From Ferruginibacter sp. (GTDB lineage Bacteria; Bacteroidota; Bacteroidia; Chitinophagales; Chitinophagaceae), in the NCBI GenBank assembly GCA_016786725.1, contig JAEUVU010000013.1:486114-550113 (forward strand): a stretch of 64,000 bases of DNA, given 5' to 3'. Positions 25,715-34,160 of the stretch are shown here, in pieces; within the stretch, counting starts at the first letter, position 1; each line of letters opens with the position of its first letter. The notes beneath the pieces are model-generated. The model saw only the letters and a list, made by a program, of their open reading frames with translations. It did no database searches and had not been told where the DNA came from. The position numbers and the translations under genes were made by a program.

Positions 25715-26476
25715 TTACGGTTTTCTGTAGAAATAATACGTTCCTGCCTGTTGGGTACAGGTAATTACCAGGTCGTTTATACATACATGGGCGGGTAAAT
25801 TTACGCAGTAAAAAACCGTATCGGCTATATCAGAAGCAGTTAAAGGGGTTAAACCAGTATAGGCAGCTTTGGCTGCTACTTCATCGCCTTTAAAACGCAC
25901 TACTGAAAATTCTGTTTCCACAGCCCCGGGGTGGATGCCCGTAACTTTGATATTGTTCTTCAGCAGGTCAATACGCATTGCTTTTGTGATGGCATCTACT
26001 GCAAATTTACCGGCGCAATACACATTTCCTTTTTCGTACACTTCTTTACCGGCAACTGAACCCATGTTTACAATATGCCCTTTTTGCTGTGCCAGCATAT
26101 AAGGTAAAACAGCTTTGCTTACGTACAACAGTCCGTGAACATTAGTGTTTAGCATAGTTTCCCAATCATTCATGTCAGCATCTTCAAAACTATCCCTTCC
26201 AATTGCCAACCCTGCATTGTTAATGAGTACATCAATTTTTTGCCATTGAGCCGGAAGGTTTGCAAATGCAGCATTAACAGCCTCCCTGTCCTGTACATCA
26301 AAGCATAAAGGCAATACATTAATGCCATAATCATTTTCCAATTGCGCTTTCAGTTCATCCAGCCTTTCATTTCTGCGGCCTGTGATGATTACATCGGATT
26401 TTGCCGCGGCAAATTTTGTGGCACAGGCTTTTCCGATTCCTGAAGTGGCGCCTGTTATTAAAATGATTTTATTCAT
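25715..26476 (-). CDS. Short-chain dehydrogenase/reductase (YdfG-like)
   Basis: An NAD(P)-dependent SDR of 253 residues. The cofactor motif TGATSGIGKA is at residues 8-17, with the basic residues of IITGRRNERL suggesting NADP preference. NNAG lies in DVLINNAGLAIG, the catalytic Ser in NMGSVAGKEVY, and Y-C-A-G-K gives the catalytic Tyr and Lys. HPGAVETEFSVVRFKGD matches the YdfG/serine 3-dehydrogenase group, which oxidises L-allo-threonine and related 3-hydroxy acids or reduces malonic semialdehyde. The substrate here is unproven. The start at 26476 is preferred; a longer frame up to 26608 only translates the upstream CCACA-type repeat. A single-gene unit, same strand as the following gene. 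Confidence 0.85.
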   Translation of the reverse strand: MNKIILITGATSGIGKACATKFAAAKSDVIITGRRNERLDELKAQLENDYGINVLPLCFDVQDREAVNAAFANLPAQWQKIDVLINNAGLAIGRDSFEDADMNDWETMLNTNVHGLLYVSKAVLPYMLAQQKGHIVNMGSVAGKEVYEKGNVYCAGKFAVDAITKAMRIDLLKNNIKVTGIHPGAVETEFSVVRFKGDEVAAKAAYTGLTPLTASDIADTVFYCVNLPAHVCINDLVITCTQQAGTYYFYRKP

Positions 26477-26527
26477 AAATGCAAAATAGGAGATTGAGGT
26501 TACATTTTGCCTTTGGCAAAAACAAAA

Positions 26528-26597
26528 TTTGCCACAGCGCCACGGAGACTCAGAAAAATACATTTTCAATTCTGTGCTTCTGTGTCTTTGTGGCAAA
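26528..26597. repeat. CCACA-type imperfect inverted repeat
   Basis: Left arm TTTGCCACAGCGCCACGG... (26528-26555) pairs imperfectly with the right arm whose complement starts TTTGCCACAAAGACACAG (26570-26597). It fills the 157-base gap between the SDR gene and the PKD/CHU_C gene and belongs to the same family as 4929-5061. Confidence 0.7.
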
Positions 26598-26633
26598 CAA
26601 ATTTCCACGTTGTGGGAATAAAAATTTTGTGGC

Positions 26634-29288
26634 TTATCGTATCAACACCACCGATCCCTTTCTTTTTATTTTATTGTTCAGGTAATCAACCCCTTCGGCA
26701 TACCATACAAAGGTGGCCATCTCCTGTTTTTTGCCCCCATAGGTTCCATCCCAGGCTGCATCATTGCCGCTGCCGGAGTAAACCATTTCGCCCCAGCGGT
26801 TATATACCCTGAACACATCCAGCGATTTCATACCAATGGGTATCGGTTTAAAAACATCATTATTACCATCGCCATTAGGTGTAAAGGCATTGGGTACCAG
26901 CAGGTCGGGCCTGATGGTAAATACCCGTACCCTGATGCTGTCAAAATCAAAGCAGCCTGCATTATTACTTACTCTTACTATGTATTCAATATTGTTACGT
27001 GGCAAAGCAATGGGATTACTTATTAAGGGGTTGTTGAGCCAGGTGCCTGGCGTCCATTGATAATTGATGCTGCCGGTGGCATTTAATTGCAGAGGCTGGT
27101 CAAGTACTACTGAAGTATCCCTTGGCCCTGCATTGGCTTTTATTTTTGCCACATAAAGGAACATGGTATCCTTTACCGGCTTGGGGCAGCCCAGTATGTC
27201 TCTTACGGTAACAATATAACGCACATTGTCGGTTGGATTTACCGAGCGTGGGTTGGGAATATTGGTGGCGGTTAAAAATGCAGCAGGGCTCCAGCTGTAA
27301 ATACTGCCGCCACTGGCATTTAGTTGTGCCGATTGTCCAAAACAAATAGTATTATCAGGCCCTGCATTGGGTATCGGGTAAGGCACCGGCGTTACTTTAA
27401 TGTCATTCTCGGCAATGCATTTACCAATATTACCTACTACATGGTAAGTGGTGGTTACCAGTGGCGTTGCTGTGGGGTTTTTAATGAAAGGATTATTCAA
27501 CGTATTACCTCCCGGCGGGTTTTCCGTCCACACATAATGCAGAGCATCGCTGGTAAGTTGTAAAATAACAGGATCGGTGCGGCAGATACTTGTATCAGGC
27601 CCGGCAAACTGGGTAACACGATCTACCACATGTACTTTTATAGAATCGTATCCACTGCAGCCAAACGCATCTGTAAGTGTAACCCGGTAGGTGGTTGTAA
27701 TATCAGGGCTAACCAAGGGGTTTTGATTGTTTATATTATCAATCATGTAATTGGGGCTCCAGGTAAATGTTCCTGTACCCGTTGCATTCAGCTGCAGCGT
27801 ATCAATATTGCAGATGAGGGTGTCTTTGGGTAAAACGCTGAGTGGCGGCTGATCGAGGATGTCAATTGTTTTGTTGATGGTATCAATGCAGCCGACACTT
27901 GACCCGACAATTAACCGAACATTGTAACTGTTTGCGGATGCATAGGTATGTGTAGGATTTTGCAATGTGGAAGTGTTTGTTGGCGAACCGGTTTCGCCAA
28001 AATCCCATTGCCACAAGTTTAAAATCCCATGATCAAAAGTTGTTTTATCAGTAAATAGTATTGGTGTGTTTTTGCATTTGCCTGCAAACTCAAAATCGGG
28101 ATTAAAGCCCGGAAATACGCCAATATCCTGTTGGGTAGAATCAATACATATGCCGCCTGATGATACCCTTAATCTAACTGTGTAAATGCCTGGAGTTGCA
28201 TAAAAGTGTGAAGGACCAGGCAGAAATGAGGTGTCCAATGGACCGGATGCAGGGTCGCCAAAAATCCATCTGTATTCTGTAATGTTACCGGAACTCGTAT
28301 TGAACTGGGAGAAATCTACGGTATTTCCATCACAGGTTACAGGTATAATGTTGAGGTTTGCCTTAGTAATTGTGCATTCATTGGTACGTACCAAAAAATC
28401 TTTACGATGTTCAGCAATCAAAACTCCCGATCGCCATTCCCTTATCAATACATTCACTACATATTTTCCAATGGCTGCGGGCGAAATACCGCTGATAATA
28501 CCGGTATTAGGATTAATAGTTACAGAAGCACCAAGTGGTGAAGCTCCGGAATAACCGCCCTGGTAAGTTACAACACCATAGAGTGGTAAATCAGGGGCCT
28601 GAGCATCATTGGCTCCGGTAAAAGAACCTCCATTGTAAGCAGAAACAAAATGATAACTTAATGAATCAAGATCAGTGTCAACAGCGCTGAATTCGAGAGT
28701 AAAAGGACTGCTATAACAAATTAATGCAGTATCTTTTAAATTTACCAATGCACTTGAATTATGGCCTGTGGCAAGGATATTTGTGCCGGGTAATGTTGCT
28801 TCATAAGTTGCACCTGGCACACCACTTAAGGTGCCTGCATTTGCACTTACATTTAAAGAAGCAGCTCTACAGCAAGATTGGTAAGCCAGTCGGTAACCTA
28901 CAGCATTATCAGCCAACGTTACTGTTGCCATGTAGGTATTCACTTTATAACATACAATAGGTTGAACATCTAAACAGGGTGGGTAAGTACCCAGGTTGAG
29001 TTGTGGATTTTCAACTAATGCTAAAGTAAGATTTGTTATCCTTGTGTATGGAGATCCATTAATAAATATTCCGATTATCGGGGATACAGGCGGGCATGCA
29101 ACGTTGGTGTTACCACCGCAAACCTGGTTACATTCGGTAAACAATCTTAGTAAAACGCTATACCTGCTTGTATTGGGTGCAGAACCAGGCCCGAGGTAGG
29201 TGTAGGCAACTTCTCCTCCTACAATGTGGGAAGCCGAAAGATTGAGAGAAAAAGAAAGAAAAAATAGAATTGCCAGGAATCTCTTCAT
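26634..29288 (-). CDS. Large PKD/Ig-repeat surface protein with type B (CHU_C) sorting domain
   Basis: An 884-residue secreted protein. It has a signal peptide (MKRFLAILFFLSFSLNLSAS), then the SHIVGGEVAYTYLG region typical of gliding-associated surface proteins. PKD domains follow (FSQFNTSSGNITEYRWIFGD; LWQWDFGETGSPTNTSTLQN), and then about four Ig-like repeats of 80-90 residues, each with an AGPD-T-S/I-C start and a YxVxxxDxxGC end. The C-terminus (from VPNAFTPNGDGNNDVFKPI, about residue 795) is the gliding motility-associated CHU_C domain, a type B sorting signal for the type IX system with final KRKGSVVLIR. The role is probably adhesion or surface display; no enzyme domain is visible. Many paired cysteines in the N-terminal half suggest disulfides. 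It is probably exported by SprA encoded 2 kb away. Confidence 0.9.
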   Translation of the reverse strand: MKRFLAILFFLSFSLNLSASHIVGGEVAYTYLGPGSAPNTSRYSVLLRLFTECNQVCGGNTNVACPPVSPIIGIFINGSPYTRITNLTLALVENPQLNLGTYPPCLDVQPIVCYKVNTYMATVTLADNAVGYRLAYQSCCRAASLNVSANAGTLSGVPGATYEATLPGTNILATGHNSSALVNLKDTALICYSSPFTLEFSAVDTDLDSLSYHFVSAYNGGSFTGANDAQAPDLPLYGVVTYQGGYSGASPLGASVTINPNTGIISGISPAAIGKYVVNVLIREWRSGVLIAEHRKDFLVRTNECTITKANLNIIPVTCDGNTVDFSQFNTSSGNITEYRWIFGDPASGPLDTSFLPGPSHFYATPGIYTVRLRVSSGGICIDSTQQDIGVFPGFNPDFEFAGKCKNTPILFTDKTTFDHGILNLWQWDFGETGSPTNTSTLQNPTHTYASANSYNVRLIVGSSVGCIDTINKTIDILDQPPLSVLPKDTLICNIDTLQLNATGTGTFTWSPNYMIDNINNQNPLVSPDITTTYRVTLTDAFGCSGYDSIKVHVVDRVTQFAGPDTSICRTDPVILQLTSDALHYVWTENPPGGNTLNNPFIKNPTATPLVTTTYHVVGNIGKCIAENDIKVTPVPYPIPNAGPDNTICFGQSAQLNASGGSIYSWSPAAFLTATNIPNPRSVNPTDNVRYIVTVRDILGCPKPVKDTMFLYVAKIKANAGPRDTSVVLDQPLQLNATGSINYQWTPGTWLNNPLISNPIALPRNNIEYIVRVSNNAGCFDFDSIRVRVFTIRPDLLVPNAFTPNGDGNNDVFKPIPIGMKSLDVFRVYNRWGEMVYSGSGNDAAWDGTYGGKKQEMATFVWYAEGVDYLNNKIKRKGSVVLIR

Positions 29289-29359
29289 ACAATTAATTGA
29301 GGCCGGTATAAGACATAAAAATAATGAAAAATGCTGCCTTTACCTTTTATTGATTATAC

Positions 29360-30151
29360 CTAAACGTGAAATAATTGCAAAACTGCCCGGTTTACAGCAT
29401 CCGCTTCCTCCATCATACCCATATGGGCGCTGTTGCGTAAGATGTGTATGTGAGAAATGTTTGGAAGATAACACTGCTGCATACTTTGCTCAAAGGGCAC
29501 AGCTTTGTCATGTTCACCAATAATAAACAGTACCGGTTTATTGAAAGTTTTTAGAACATGCGTTCTGTCGGGCCGGTTGATCATGGCCTGGTAATAAGCG
29601 ATAACGGCTTCATCAGCAAAATTTTTGCTTTTTTCTATCTGCCTGTGAACTGCCTGCTGGTTATTAGTTGCCCATGTTTCGGTAAACAGGTCGAAGATAA
29701 CTGCCTTTAAAAATTCATAAGCGCCGTTCTTCTTTACAAACTCAATTGATTTTGAACGGTTGTTTTTCTTCTCTTCACTATCTGCAAAGGCAGATGAATG
29801 AACAAGCGCTATAGAAGATAAGTATTCAGGATATTTTTCAGCAAAAGCCAGTGTAATATAGCCACCCATACTATGGCCAGCCATTGCACAGGTTTCAATT
29901 TTTTCTTCAGCAAGGATAGCTTTTACCGATTCTGCCATGCCTTCAATGCTCATATCATTTATCATTTGGGATTTACCGCTGCCGGGCAAATCTGGAATGA
30001 TGAGATAGAAATGATCTTTTAAAAACTCAATTTGATTTTTCCATACATCGCCATCTTCGGCAAAGCCGTGAATTAAAACAAGAGGCTTGCCGCTACCAAT
30101 TGTTTGGTAAAAAATTTGTGAAGATTGATATGAGAAGGTTTTTTCAGCCAC
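29360..30151 (-). CDS. Alpha/beta hydrolase fold protein
   Basis: A soluble hydrolase of about 263 residues. The oxyanion region is LVLIHGFAEDGDVWKNQ, the nucleophile elbow is AGHSMGGYITLAF, the acid lies in FIIGEHDKAVPFEQ and the catalytic His in RNSAHMGMMEE. The cap region (about 120-190) is helical. This layout is shared by esterases, peptidases and C-C bond hydrolases, so no substrate is named. No ATG lies before the conserved core. The best start is GTG at 30149-30151 (giving MAEKTFSYQSS), which is inside the left end of the 30147-30204 inverted repeat. A TTG at 30172 would add seven residues of repeat translation. The gene is downstream of lnb on the same strand, 78 bases apart. Confidence 0.82.
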   Translation of the reverse strand: MAEKTFSYQSSQIFYQTIGSGKPLVLIHGFAEDGDVWKNQIEFLKDHFYLIIPDLPGSGKSQMINDMSIEGMAESVKAILAEEKIETCAMAGHSMGGYITLAFAEKYPEYLSSIALVHSSAFADSEEKKNNRSKSIEFVKKNGAYEFLKAVIFDLFTETWATNNQQAVHRQIEKSKNFADEAVIAYYQAMINRPDRTHVLKTFNKPVLFIIGEHDKAVPFEQSMQQCYLPNISHIHILRNSAHMGMMEEADAVNRAVLQLFHV

Positions 30152-30204
30152 GAATTGCACGAATTTACACAAATAAATTCGTGTCTATTCGTGTAATTCG
30201 TGGC
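30147..30204. repeat. CACGAATT-type inverted repeat
   Basis: Arms of 24 bp (30147-30170 and 30181-30204), beginning GCCACGAATTGCACGAAT and, on the opposite strand, GCCACGAATTACACGAAT, match at all but three positions around a 10-base loop. The left end supplies the likely GTG start codon of the hydrolase gene. Confidence 0.85.
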
Positions 30205-30214
30205 AAATATTAAT

Positions 30215-30235
30215 GGTCAGACGGGGCGTCAGACC
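30215..30235. repeat. GGTCAGA palindrome, copy 2
   Basis: A 21-bp near-palindrome with arms GGTCAGACG and CGTCAGACC. It includes the lnb stop codon (TGA on the minus strand, 30229-30231). Copy 1 is at 4711-4731. Confidence 0.65.
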
Positions 30236-31398
30236 AGGGCATAAGATTTTTTGATGCTCCGGTAAATTAATAACAAAACGATTGGTATCAATGCATTGTT
30301 CATCTGTTGTGGTAGAAATAACCAACTGCATAAAACAAGCAGCAAGGCAATTACAGTAAACTTAAAATATTTCTTTACCCAGGCTTTTTTACTGTTAACA
30401 AAAAATGCCATGATAAAATGTGCTGGCCATGCCCAGAGCAGGTTGAAATTGTTTTTGGTCATGCTGTGATCGGTACCAAACCACATGAAAATTAAAACGA
30501 TGCCCAGCACACCGGTTAAGAAGAATAGCAAGCCATCAAAACCCTGCAGAAATGCCTGTGCAAACCTGCTCTTTGAATAACCGAGCAGAACTATAAAAAT
30601 GGCAAACAGGGAAAAAACAACAAAAGGTGTGAAGAATGATCCTTTTGAATTTTGATTTGTAATTGGATACAGGTTTTGTGATGAAATAACCATTGGCTTG
30701 TTGCTGCTGTCTAAGCTTTTCATCAGGTTATCCGGCAGAAACTGCATTTGTTCTGCTGTCATTATCACATCGCAGGGTTTGCCCAGTAAAATATCAATGC
30801 CCAGTTTGCTCCAGTCCTTATTGTTTTTATCAAGATACTGGTGTATAGCCTGCCTGAACCTGCTGCCAACGGGCATTACAGGCTTTTTGCAAAAAGAAGA
30901 ATCGTGTCGCTTTTTTAAAATATCACGCAATCTTGTGGTACAATTATCTAAGAAGAAATCGTATTTGTAGTATTTATTCTCTTCTTTTAAATTCTCATTC
31001 AAGAAGTTCTGGATTGCTATTTTTTCTGCTGCAGATAAAAGCAAAACCTGCTCCGTTATTCCACGATTGGTAGATTGGTAGAGGTCTTTAAAACTTGAAA
31101 AAATTTCGGCAGAAACGTAATACAATAATTTGCCCCTTACAAATTTTAAATAAAACCCGTCGTCATCGAAATTAAATGTGCCGTAATTGTAAACTACATC
31201 ACGCCAGTTATCGTTGAATGCTTTGCTGCTGTCAATTACCCGGAATGCGCTGTGCCCGAATGTTGAATACAGTTCTTCGCCGGGTGTGCAGGTGAGGAGG
31301 GAGATGCGGAGATGGGAAGTATCTTGCGCTTTGGTAGTGTTAAGTAAAAAGTAAAAAGTAAAAAGTAAAAATAAAACTGCCTTCTTTAGACTAATCAT
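30229..31398 (-). CDS. lnb: Lnb-type lipoprotein N-acyltransferase (former DUF4105)
   Basis: Bacteroidota lack Lnt; the Lnb family, earlier called DUF4105, adds the third acyl chain to the N-terminal cysteine of lipoproteins. This 389-residue protein fits: a signal peptide or anchor (residues 1-24), a periplasmic domain with LLTCTPGEELYSTFGHSAFR and FFLDNCTTRLRD (His and Cys expected to be catalytic), and about five C-terminal membrane segments from FTPFVVFSLFAIFIVLLGY to IPIVLLLIYRS. The order of domains and total length match the family. The signal-peptide core (VLFLLFTFYFLLN) is encoded by four copies of a heptanucleotide (31344-31371). It lies 39 bases after guaB on the same strand; the gap is itself a heptamer array. 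Its job would be to mature lipoproteins such as SusD. The catalytic residues are inferred from the family. Confidence 0.85.
   Translation of the reverse strand: MISLKKAVLFLLFTFYFLLNTTKAQDTSHLRISLLTCTPGEELYSTFGHSAFRVIDSSKAFNDNWRDVVYNYGTFNFDDDGFYLKFVRGKLLYYVSAEIFSSFKDLYQSTNRGITEQVLLLSAAEKIAIQNFLNENLKEENKYYKYDFFLDNCTTRLRDILKKRHDSSFCKKPVMPVGSRFRQAIHQYLDKNNKDWSKLGIDILLGKPCDVIMTAEQMQFLPDNLMKSLDSSNKPMVISSQNLYPITNQNSKGSFFTPFVVFSLFAIFIVLLGYSKSRFAQAFLQGFDGLLFFLTGVLGIVLIFMWFGTDHSMTKNNFNLLWAWPAHFIMAFFVNSKKAWVKKYFKFTVIALLLVLCSWLFLPQQMNNALIPIVLLLIYRSIKKSYALV
31344..31371. repeat. Heptanucleotide array GTAAAAA x4 in the lnb signal-peptide codons
   Basis: Four identical GTAAAAA units (plus strand) follow without a break. 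On the coding strand they encode the hydrophobic signal-peptide core. Confidence 0.9.
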
Positions 31399-31403
31399 GG
31401 ATT

Positions 31404-31438
31404 TTTTGACTTTTTAATTTTGATTTTTGACTTTTGAT
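31404..31438. repeat. Heptanucleotide array TTTTGAY x5 between guaB and lnb
   Basis: TTTTGAC, TTTTTAA, TTTTGAT, TTTTGAC and TTTTGAT occur at exact 7-bp spacing and fill almost all of the 39-base gap between the guaB stop and the lnb start. Confidence 0.8.
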
Positions 31439-32928
31439 TACCTGCTGTAATTCGGCGCTTCCTTGGTTATCGCAATATCATGTGCATGGCTTTCTTTCAT
31501 ACCTGCGTTGGTGATCTTTACAAAAGTTGCTTTTTGTAATTCGTTGATATTTTTTGCGCCACAGTAACCCATGCCTGCCCTTAAGCCGCCGGTAAACTGG
31601 TGTACCACTTCCTTTAAACTTCCTTTAAAGGCAACACGGCCTTCAATACCTTCGGGTACAAATTTTTTGATATCATCTTCCACATCCTGAAAGTATCGGT
31701 CGCTGCTGCCCTGGGCCATAGCGCCTAATGAACCCATGCCACGGTATTGTTTGAATTTGCGGCCTTCGTAAATAATGGTTTCGCCAGGACTCTCTTCAGT
31801 TCCTGCAAAAACATTACCCATCATTACACAACCTGCACCGGCAGCAAGCGCTTTTACCATGTCGCCTGTATAACGAATACCGCCATCGCTGATGATACCT
31901 ACATTTTTATTTTTTAGTGCCGCTGCGGCTTCCATCACTGCGGTGATTTGTGGTACGCCGGTACCAGCCACAATTCTTGTGGTACAGATAGAGCCTGGGC
32001 CAATACCAACTTTTACTGCATCAGCGCCTGCATCGGCTAAAGCTTTTGCACCGGCACCGGTACCAACATTACCGGCAATTACCTGCAGGTTTTTAAAATT
32101 CTTTTTGATGTTCTTTAATGCATCCATTACACCTTTGGTGTGGCCATGGGCACTGTCTAAACAAATTACATCTACTGCAACATTGTTTAATGCTTCTACA
32201 CGTTGCATAATATCGCCGGTAATGCCAACACCTGCGCCAACAATCAGTCTCCCGAAAGAATCTTTCACTGCATTGGGATGTGATTTTAATTTTAAAATAT
32301 CACTGAAAGTGATAAGTCCTATGAGTTTACCGGTTTTATTTACAACAGGTAATTTTTCAATTTTATTTTTCTTGAAGATCTGTTCTGCTTTTTTAAGATC
32401 GGTTCCTTCGGGGGCAACAATGAGGTTGTCTTTCGTCATGATACTGCTCACCTTGCCTTTATAATTGGTTTCAAACCGCATGTCGCGGTTGGTGAGTATG
32501 CCTACTAATTTATGATTTGCATCCACTATAGGAATACCACCAATTTTATTTTCTTTCATTATCCGCAAAGCTTCGCCGATGGTGGCATCGGGGCTAAGCG
32601 TAACAGGATCCAGAATCAAACCGTTCTCACTTCTCTTTACTTTACGTACCTGGTCGGCCTGTTGTTCAATACTCATGTTCTTGTGTAAGATACCCAGGCC
32701 ACCTTCTCTTGCTAATGCAATAGCCAGTGATGCTTCTGTTACGGTGTCCATCGCAGCACTCAGCAATGGCACATTCAGCGTTATGCTTTTTGTGAGCCGG
32801 GTGCTGATATTTACCTCACGGGGTAATATCTGTGAATAGGCAGGCATAAGTAAAACGTCATCGAACGTTAAGCCTTCGTAAAATTTTGCGGATTTGCTTT
32901 TAGCAGCGGAGTTATTTATTGTTGCCAT
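31438..32928 (-). CDS. guaB: IMP dehydrogenase
   Basis: Oxidises IMP to XMP with NAD, the committed step of GMP synthesis. The 496-residue protein starts at ATG 32926-32928 ([10 protein letters not shown]); a TTG two codons upstream is unlikely. The TIM barrel begins [13 protein letters not shown]. Two CBS domains are inserted at about residues 100-215 ([20 protein letters not shown] and [17 protein letters not shown]). The catalytic loop [18 protein letters not shown] carries the nucleophile Cys, and the flap contains the [10 protein letters not shown] motif. The length and all motifs are normal. CBS domains suggest allosteric control by purine nucleotides. It leads a minus-strand run with lnb. 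Confidence 0.97.
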   Translation of the reverse strand: MATINNSAAKSKSAKFYEGLTFDDVLLMPAYSQILPREVNISTRLTKSITLNVPLLSAAMDTVTEASLAIALAREGGLGILHKNMSIEQQADQVRKVKRSENGLILDPVTLSPDATIGEALRIMKENKIGGIPIVDANHKLVGILTNRDMRFETNYKGKVSSIMTKDNLIVAPEGTDLKKAEQIFKKNKIEKLPVVNKTGKLIGLITFSDILKLKSHPNAVKDSFGRLIVGAGVGITGDIMQRVEALNNVAVDVICLDSAHGHTKGVMDALKNIKKNFKNLQVIAGNVGTGAGAKALADAGADAVKVGIGPGSICTTRIVAGTGVPQITAVMEAAAALKNKNVGIISDGGIRYTGDMVKALAAGAGCVMMGNVFAGTEESPGETIIYEGRKFKQYRGMGSLGAMAQGSSDRYFQDVEDDIKKFVPEGIEGRVAFKGSLKEVVHQFTGGLRAGMGYCGAKNINELQKATFVKITNAGMKESHAHDIAITKEAPNYSR

Positions 32929-33040
32929 AGGCAAAGGTAGGGCAGAGAATTAAAATTGAAAAATTAAATCTTGTGAGACGGCCTAAAAAGGGTTGCTGAA
33001 CAAATTTTGTAACTTGCCCGTAAAATAAATATGATTTTTT

Positions 33041-34156
33041 ATGGTACGGATAATATATACCTGCTGTGCCTTTTTTTTGTTTATGGCTGGTTGTAAAAAG
33101 CATGATACCCTCCCTGTAGCCACAAGGACTTTTTATATGGGCGTTACGCCCTGGCCTGCCGATTTTACAGTTGCAGAAGTTGATACTGCTTACCGGTTTA
33201 TTAATGAACATTGCGATATAGTATCACATCATTTTGATGATGGCATACCATATGAAGAAGTATTTTACCACAGGCCGATGCCTGCTAATTTTATTCAGGA
33301 TGTAAATACACGAAAAACAAAAACTGCTGCAGGCAAAAAAGTTTTTTTAAGCGTTTCAGCCCTGTCTGTTACCAGGCTTACTAAGCCTGAGTACTATCAA
33401 AATGTACCGGTATCTGACAGTATCAGAAATTACTGGCGGCAGTTATCTTTTGATGATAATAAAATGATAACCGTGTATGTGGATTACATAAGCTGGCTTA
33501 TAGACCAGTTTCAACCCGTATACGTAAACTATGGTGTAGAAAGCAATGTATCTACCTGGAACGAAACGGCATTTCTTAAGTATAAGAATTTTCTGTCGCA
33601 GGTTTATCAGCAACTGAAAACAAAATACACTGCCATACCTTTTTTTATCAGTTTTATTGTTGACGAAACAAATGAAGGATACAACAATGCCGCACAGTTA
33701 ATTGCCTATACCGATTTTATGGGCCTGAGTGCTTATCCTTACGTTACAGTAAGTTCGTCGGCAAACGGAAATACCGACCCCAAACTTTTTCCGGCAGGGT
33801 ATTTTGAAAAGTTTACAAACCTTGCTGCTGCGAAACCAGTGGCTTTTGCTGAAACAGGTTATATTGCCGAAGATCTGGTTATTCCTTCATTTAGTTTAAA
33901 CAAACAAGGTAATGCAGGCTGGCAGAAGGATTACCTGGAAATGGCGTTAAAATTCTGCAACGATAAGAAAGCAAAACTGTTTGTGTGGTTTTGCAGCAAG
34001 GATTATGATGCCGGGAGTAATACATTACGTAACCTTAATTTATACCAGGATATTTTTGGATTGTGGGAAGATACCGGGCTGAAAGATGAAAATGGAAATG
34101 CAAGGGCGGCATATACAAGCTGGCAGGAATGGATTGATAAAACCATAATTCCATAG
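33041..34156 (+). CDS. Putative glycoside hydrolase-like lipoprotein (clan GH-A barrel)
   Basis: A 371-residue predicted lipoprotein: hydrophobic leader and lipobox FMAGC with Cys18. The rest looks like a (beta/alpha)8 barrel. Glu167 in VYVNYGVESN and Glu271 in PVAFAETGY stand at the ends of barrel strands, as expected for the acid/base and nucleophile of clan GH-A glycosidases. The intervening strand IPFFISFIVDETNEG and the YTDFMGLSAYPY segment agree, and resemble arabinogalactan-galactanase-like proteins. No carbohydrate-binding module is seen. The substrate is unknown and the GH-A assignment is inference from the two Glu motifs. It is a single gene, divergent from guaB and convergent with dprA. 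It is 8 kb from the SusC/SusD locus, so a functional link is only possible. Confidence 0.65.
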   Translation: MVRIIYTCCAFFLFMAGCKKHDTLPVATRTFYMGVTPWPADFTVAEVDTAYRFINEHCDIVSHHFDDGIPYEEVFYHRPMPANFIQDVNTRKTKTAAGKKVFLSVSALSVTRLTKPEYYQNVPVSDSIRNYWRQLSFDDNKMITVYVDYISWLIDQFQPVYVNYGVESNVSTWNETAFLKYKNFLSQVYQQLKTKYTAIPFFISFIVDETNEGYNNAAQLIAYTDFMGLSAYPYVTVSSSANGNTDPKLFPAGYFEKFTNLAAAKPVAFAETGYIAEDLVIPSFSLNKQGNAGWQKDYLEMALKFCNDKKAKLFVWFCSKDYDAGSNTLRNLNLYQDIFGLWEDTGLKDENGNARAAYTSWQEWIDKTIIP

Positions 34157-34160
34157 CACA

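Noticed and set aside
26477..26608. Extended N-terminus of the SDR enzyme
   Set aside because: The 44 extra residues translate the CCACA-type inverted repeat; family proteins begin at the cofactor-binding strand MNKIILITGATSG.
31344..31438. CRISPR-like short repeats
   Set aside because: Units are 7 bp and directly tandem without spacers, and no cas genes are in the window.
31892..32464. A 190-residue plus-strand frame opposite guaB
   Set aside because: The Ala/Pro/Thr-rich translation is what the reverse strand of a conserved Gly/Val-rich barrel gene gives. guaB is certain.
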